From Oscillibacter sp. (lineage in GTDB: Bacteria; Bacillota; Clostridia; Oscillospirales; Oscillospiraceae), in assembly GCA_009773995.1 (NCBI GenBank), contig VSMY01000060.1, positions 1 to 15,981 on the forward strand: a DNA stretch of 15,981 nt. Direction: 5' to 3'. Shown one piece after another: positions 12,456 to 15,981 of the stretch. Under the pieces are notes generated by a model, which worked only from the letters and a program-made list of their open reading frames with translations, did not search any database and was not told where the DNA came from. The number at the start of each line of letters is the position of its first letter. The first letter of the stretch is position 1. A program made the translations under genes and the position numbers.

Positions 12456-14611
12456 AAAAGTTTTTGATGATTGCGGTCCCCGGCGTGCTGCTGCTGTTTT
12501 TGCTGGATTGGCTCTACTTCGGCCTGGGCGTACTGTATCTGCCGCATTACGGCGAGCCGGAGTATTTCGCCAAGGCGGAGGGGGAATCCCTGTACTTGGA
12601 TTCGGGCTCCGGCTATGCCGAATTTGAGCTGAAGGGCGTCAACCTGGGCCTGGGCAAGCCGGGCTGTTACGCTACGGAGCGGGCCATTACGAAAGAGGAG
12701 TATCTGCGCTGGTTTGAACAAATCAAAGGCCTGGGGGCCAATGTCATCCGCACCTATACTCTGGCGGGACCGGATTTTTACGAAGCCTTTTACGAGTTCA
12801 ACCGGGACAACCTGGAGCCGCTGTACCTGCTTCACGGCGTATGGGTGGACGACTACCTCATCAATTCCGTCTATAGCGCCCTGGACGAAGAGTTTTATGA
12901 ACCCTTTTTCCGCAGCTGCAAAAAGACGGTGGACGCGGTTCACGGGCGGTTTAAGGAATGGGCGGGGGATTCCGCATTTCCCCAGTATTACCGCTGGGAC
13001 ATCTCCCCCTGGGTGTGCGGGTACATCCTGGGCGTGGAGTGGGAAGGCGCGCTGGTTACCTACACAGATAAGTCCTTTCCTCAGCGGGAGCAGCTGGATG
13101 GAGGCTATTTCTATACGGAAAACGCCAGCAACTTTGAAATTTTCCTGGCCTCCGCCGGGGAGGAGACGGCGGGCTACGAGACGCGCAAATACGGAAGCCA
13201 GCGTATGATCGCGTTTTCCAACTGGCCTACCACCGATCCGCTGGACTATCCCCAAAGCCTGACGGAGTATTTTTTAAAGTCCGCTCAGATAGACGTGGAA
13301 CACATCCGCTGTAAGGAAACCTTCGGTCCCGGCCAGTTTGCCTCCTATCACATCTATCCTTACTATCCGGATTACTACAGCTTTCTGCCGGCGCATGAGG
13401 AAAACACCTACCTGCAATATCTGCGGGACATCAATGCCCACCACTCCATGCCCGTGGTCATCTCCGAGTTCGGCGTGCCCTCCTCCCGGGGCATGGCGGC
13501 GTATGAGGCGGGACTGGGCCGAAACCAGGGGAACCTGAGCGAAACCCAGCAGGGAGAGGCCCTGGTGTCCATGTATCAGGACATCAAGGCGGCGGGCAGC
13601 GCCGGGGGCATCGTGTTCACCTGGCAGGACGAGTGGTTTAAGCGCACCTGGAACACCATGACCAGCGTGGATCTGACCGCCACACCCTATTGGAGCGACT
13701 ATCAGACCAACGAGCAGTATTTCGGCCTGCTGTCTTTTGACCCCGGGGAGGAGGAGAGCGCCTGCTATCCCGACGGGGACAAATCGGAATGGACGGAGGA
13801 AGACTTGGTATGCGAACAGGACGGCGCCCGCTTATCCATGAAGCGCGACGAGCGGTACATATACCTTCTGGTGGAGCAGGAGGGCTTCAACGCCCTGACC
13901 GACAGGCTCTATATCCCCATCGACACCACGCCCAAGAGCGGCTCCGTCCGGGCGGGGAACTTGGGGGTGGAGATGGATCGGGCGGCGGATTTCGTGGTGG
14001 AGCTGAACGGCCCGGACAACAGCCGCCTGTGGGTGCAGGAATACTACGACTGCATTGAAGCGCTGTTTTATGACAAAATTACGCCCTGGGATCTGTTCTC
14101 TCAGGTATTTCCGGAACCGGATACGGACGCTTTCGTCAAAATCCGCCTCCTGGTCCAAAAAGACCTCTATTTTGAGAGGGACAGCCTGGAGGATGCGAAT
14201 ATACTGGACGACCGGCCCCTCCCTTACGCGGCGTATAACCAGCGGGACCCCATGCACTACAGCCGTATGGAGAACTACGAGACCGGAAAACTGACCTATG
14301 GAAACGGCAATCCGTCCGCGCCGGACTTCAACTCCCTGACGGATTTTTGCGGAGGCGACGGCTTTGTAGAGCTGCGGCTGCCTTGGCAGCTGCTGAATTT
14401 CGCGGACCCGTCCCGCATGAATATCCATGACGATTACTATGAGCACTACGGCGTGGAATATCTGCACATCGGCGAGCTGTGGGCGGGAGCGGGAGACGGG
14501 TCGCGGCGGATCGAGATGAAACCCTTTGCCCTGGAGCCTTTGGGCCGCCGCCCGGCTTACCATGAGCGGCTAAAGAAGTCCTATTACATGCTGCAGTCGC
14601 TCTGGGCTTGA
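12452..14611 (+). CDS. Membrane-anchored glycoside-hydrolase-like protein with C-terminal beta-sandwich-like region
   Basis: 719 residues. An N-terminal hydrophobic anchor (~4-30) leads to a TIM-barrel-like region (~55-410). Its start, FELKGVNLGLGKPG ... YLRWFEQIKGLGANVIRTYT, looks like the barrel opening of GH2/GH5-type enzymes. Candidate catalytic residues are Glu196 or Glu198 in YILGVEWEG (acid/base position) and Glu339 in PVVISEFG (nucleophile position, clan GH-A style). GIVFTWQDEWFK (~386-397) fits the last barrel strand. Residues ~440-700 (DGDKSEWTEEDLVCEQDGARLSMKRDERYIYLL and on, key words W446 and D465) resemble a CBM9/DOMON-like beta-sandwich. It probably acts outside the membrane on a polysaccharide made by the operon. 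The first base of its ATG lies within the cotH stop region (ATGA overlap). I cannot assign a GH family number; a catalytically altered member is possible. Confidence 0.78.
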   Translation: MKKFLMIAVPGVLLLFLLDWLYFGLGVLYLPHYGEPEYFAKAEGESLYLDSGSGYAEFELKGVNLGLGKPGCYATERAITKEEYLRWFEQIKGLGANVIRTYTLAGPDFYEAFYEFNRDNLEPLYLLHGVWVDDYLINSVYSALDEEFYEPFFRSCKKTVDAVHGRFKEWAGDSAFPQYYRWDISPWVCGYILGVEWEGALVTYTDKSFPQREQLDGGYFYTENASNFEIFLASAGEETAGYETRKYGSQRMIAFSNWPTTDPLDYPQSLTEYFLKSAQIDVEHIRCKETFGPGQFASYHIYPYYPDYYSFLPAHEENTYLQYLRDINAHHSMPVVISEFGVPSSRGMAAYEAGLGRNQGNLSETQQGEALVSMYQDIKAAGSAGGIVFTWQDEWFKRTWNTMTSVDLTATPYWSDYQTNEQYFGLLSFDPGEEESACYPDGDKSEWTEEDLVCEQDGARLSMKRDERYIYLLVEQEGFNALTDRLYIPIDTTPKSGSVRAGNLGVEMDRAADFVVELNGPDNSRLWVQEYYDCIEALFYDKITPWDLFSQVFPEPDTDAFVKIRLLVQKDLYFERDSLEDANILDDRPLPYAAYNQRDPMHYSRMENYETGKLTYGNGNPSAPDFNSLTDFCGGDGFVELRLPWQLLNFADPSRMNIHDDYYEHYGVEYLHIGELWAGAGDGSRRIEMKPFALEPLGRRPAYHERLKKSYYMLQSLWA

Positions 14612-14636
14612 CAGCCCGTCGTTTAGGAGGAAAATC

Positions 14637-15776
14637 GTGAATATCATCATTGAAATTTACTTGATTGTGTGTGTCCTGCTGCTGCTGTTTGACGTTGTAT
14701 TCCTCGTGATAAAGAATTTGCGGAACCAGGAGTTTTATCCAAAGGACCGCGGCTTGGAGGAGAAGCTGCGGGAGGAAATTCTGCTGCACCGGCAGACGGG
14801 GGCTTTTTCCCAAGGCTTTGAGGCGGATATGGGAACGAAGCTGGGCAGGATTCGGAGTCTCATCACGCTGATGGACGTACTGGATGGAGACCGGACCGCG
14901 GCGGGCTGGTTCCGCCCCGCCGTTTTTGCGCAGATTGAGGAGTATCAGAAAAAGAATGATTACGAGCAGGCCTATTACGCCTATGTGGTTTCCGGCTTCA
15001 CCTATGAAAAGGACCCCGTCCCGCCGGAGTTCGCGGCAAAATTCATGGGTTTTTTGGACAGCAAGTCCCTGTACACCTTCGCCAACGCCATGGACGCCCT
15101 CTATCAATTCGGCAGGACGAATCTGCTGCTGACGGCCCTGGAGAAGGTGGATGAGCGCCGGGGCTTCTATCACCAGAAGCTGCTGGTGGACGGCCTTCTG
15201 GCCAGCAAGGCGGATTTCCGAGAGCTGAATCCGGCGCTGGCTAAGACCTTTCACCAGTATTCACCCTTCCTCCAGGAATGCCTGCTGAACTTTTTCCGGA
15301 TGACCGGATATGACGTTTCCGGCCTCTGCCTCCGGCTGATCCGGAACGGGGACGGCACGGCCCCGGAGGTCCGCTACGGCGCCATGCGCTACTTTACCAA
15401 ATACCCCGACGCCCAATCCCAGGCCCTTTTCCTGGGCATCCTGGAAAGGGAGGGGGCCTCCTGGATGGACCAGATGCTGGCCATCCAGGCGCTGGAGCAC
15501 ACCGAGGACGCCGCCGTCAAGGAAGCGGTTTTGAAAAAAGTGACCAGCCCGAACTGGTACGTGCGAACCAAGGCCATTGCCTGCCTGCACCGGTGGGGAC
15601 TGACGAAATCCCAGATTTTCGACATCCTTTACCTGCGGGACAAGTATGCCGACAACGCGCTGCTGTACCAATACCGCAACGAAAAGGAACTCTCCCATTA
15701 CATCATCGACACCATACAGCTGCTGCAGCGGCAGGACGAGTCGGCCAACGACGGGGCCGAGCCGCTGCCGGTATAA
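14637..15776 (+). CDS. Membrane-anchored HEAT-repeat protein
   Basis: 379 residues starting at GTG (14637), set by AGGAGG (14625-14630) 6 nt upstream. A single N-terminal hydrophobic segment (NIIIEIYLIVCVLLLLFDVV, then FLVI, ~2-25) is followed by basic KNLRNQ, so the bulk is probably cytoplasmic. The rest is helical; the best repeat units are VRYGAMRYFTKYPDAQSQAL and WYVRTKAIACLHRWGL with MLAIQALEHTEDAAVKEAVL between (~240-330), the HEAT/armadillo-like pattern that scaffolds proteins. No catalytic motif seen. It sits directly before the predicted glycosyltransferase, its stop overlapping that gene's ribosome-binding site (TAAAGGAGG). A role in assembling or gating the synthase is therefore plausible, but inferred. 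Confidence 0.8.
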   Translation: MNIIIEIYLIVCVLLLLFDVVFLVIKNLRNQEFYPKDRGLEEKLREEILLHRQTGAFSQGFEADMGTKLGRIRSLITLMDVLDGDRTAAGWFRPAVFAQIEEYQKKNDYEQAYYAYVVSGFTYEKDPVPPEFAAKFMGFLDSKSLYTFANAMDALYQFGRTNLLLTALEKVDERRGFYHQKLLVDGLLASKADFRELNPALAKTFHQYSPFLQECLLNFFRMTGYDVSGLCLRLIRNGDGTAPEVRYGAMRYFTKYPDAQSQALFLGILEREGASWMDQMLAIQALEHTEDAAVKEAVLKKVTSPNWYVRTKAIACLHRWGLTKSQIFDILYLRDKYADNALLYQYRNEKELSHYIIDTIQLLQRQDESANDGAEPLPV

Positions 15777-15791
15777 AGGAGGAACGCCGGT

Positions 15792-15981
15792 ATGTTTGAT
15801 TTTCTTCACGCAATCTTCAGCCTGGGGACGGTGCGGGCGGTCCTCGCCTTTTTTGAAGTCTTCTTTATCATCTATTTAGTGGGCTACGCTTCCTTTCTCT
15901 TCATCTCCGTCGTGGTGGGGGGCGCGGGGATTTGGGAGGGACCGAGGAGGAGGGGGGGGGGCAGGGAAGGCCTGGGGGAGG
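15792..15981 (+). CDS. N-terminus of a membrane protein, probably family 2 glycosyltransferase (3' partial)
   Basis: The ATG at 15792 follows AAAGGAGG (15775-15782). The readable start is MFDFLHAIFSLGTVRAVLAF, then FEVFFIIYLVGYASFLFISV, then VVGG: a short amphipathic lead and one long membrane helix. This is how membrane-bound GT2 synthases that follow CotH/HEAT genes in clostridia begin, before the GT2 catalytic domain, which lies outside the window. After about residue 43 the translation becomes Gly/Arg/Glu-rich (GPRRRGGGR) in a run of G bases and is probably unreliable. The identification rests on context plus the membrane start only. Confidence 0.5.
   Translation, partial: MFDFLHAIFSLGTVRAVLAFFEVFFIIYLVGYASFLFISVVVGGAGIWEGPRRRGGGREGLGE

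Noticed and set aside
1..15981. CRISPR array, insertion sequence, tRNA or rRNA
   Set aside because: I found no regularly spaced repeats, transposase motifs with terminal repeats, or cloverleaf-like or rRNA sequence on either strand.

Overview
The window reads as a GC-rich (about 60%), densely packed Gram-positive-type chromosome. Strong AGGAGG ribosome-binding sites, a few GTG/TTG starts, AgrC-type kinase debris and the families present suggest a gut-type clostridium of the Oscillospiraceae/Ruminococcaceae kind. This placement is inference from style and gene content; no rRNA or marker gene is present.

Left part (1-7162, all + strand) is a carboxylate uptake and CoA-activation locus. It starts inside a TctC-type periplasmic/lipoprotein binding protein and continues with the TctA permease. 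A strong stem-loop lies between them, and an intrinsic terminator-like hairpin follows tctA. After that hairpin come the two subunits of a class I CoA-transferase (GctA/GctB/IpdAB-like), a dihydrolipoyl dehydrogenase and an MFS carrier of the oxalate/formate antiporter type, closed by an intrinsic terminator. A reasonable model is that an organic acid is imported by the TTT system and/or the MFS carrier, then converted to its CoA thioester by the transferase. The E3 enzyme would serve a lipoyl-dependent complex encoded elsewhere.

Middle part (7163-9300) has a convergent lipoate-protein ligase gene (lplA, - strand) with a near-consensus sigma-A promoter and a roughly 280-nt leader. This is followed by about 400 nt of non-coding or decayed DNA: a terminator hairpin and a frameshifted remnant of an AgrC-like GHKL histidine kinase. 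Next is a 57-residue ribbon-helix-helix protein gene (- strand). It is divergent from the right-hand operon, and the shared region carries a + strand promoter and a perfect 24-bp AT-rich palindrome that looks like an operator.

Right part (9219-15981, + strand) is one tight operon: VTC-domain protein, DUF4956 membrane protein, exported CotH-type kinase, membrane-anchored glycoside-hydrolase-like protein with a C-terminal beta-sandwich-like region, membrane-anchored HEAT-repeat protein, and the start of another membrane protein, probably a family 2 glycosyltransferase. I infer a cell-surface polysaccharide or surface-modification machine combining a CYTH/VTC-fold enzyme, a secreted kinase and sugar-active enzymes. 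I am not aware of a worked-out function for this combination, and it is the most interesting part of the window. The last ~70 bases are suspiciously G-rich and may be contig-end error.
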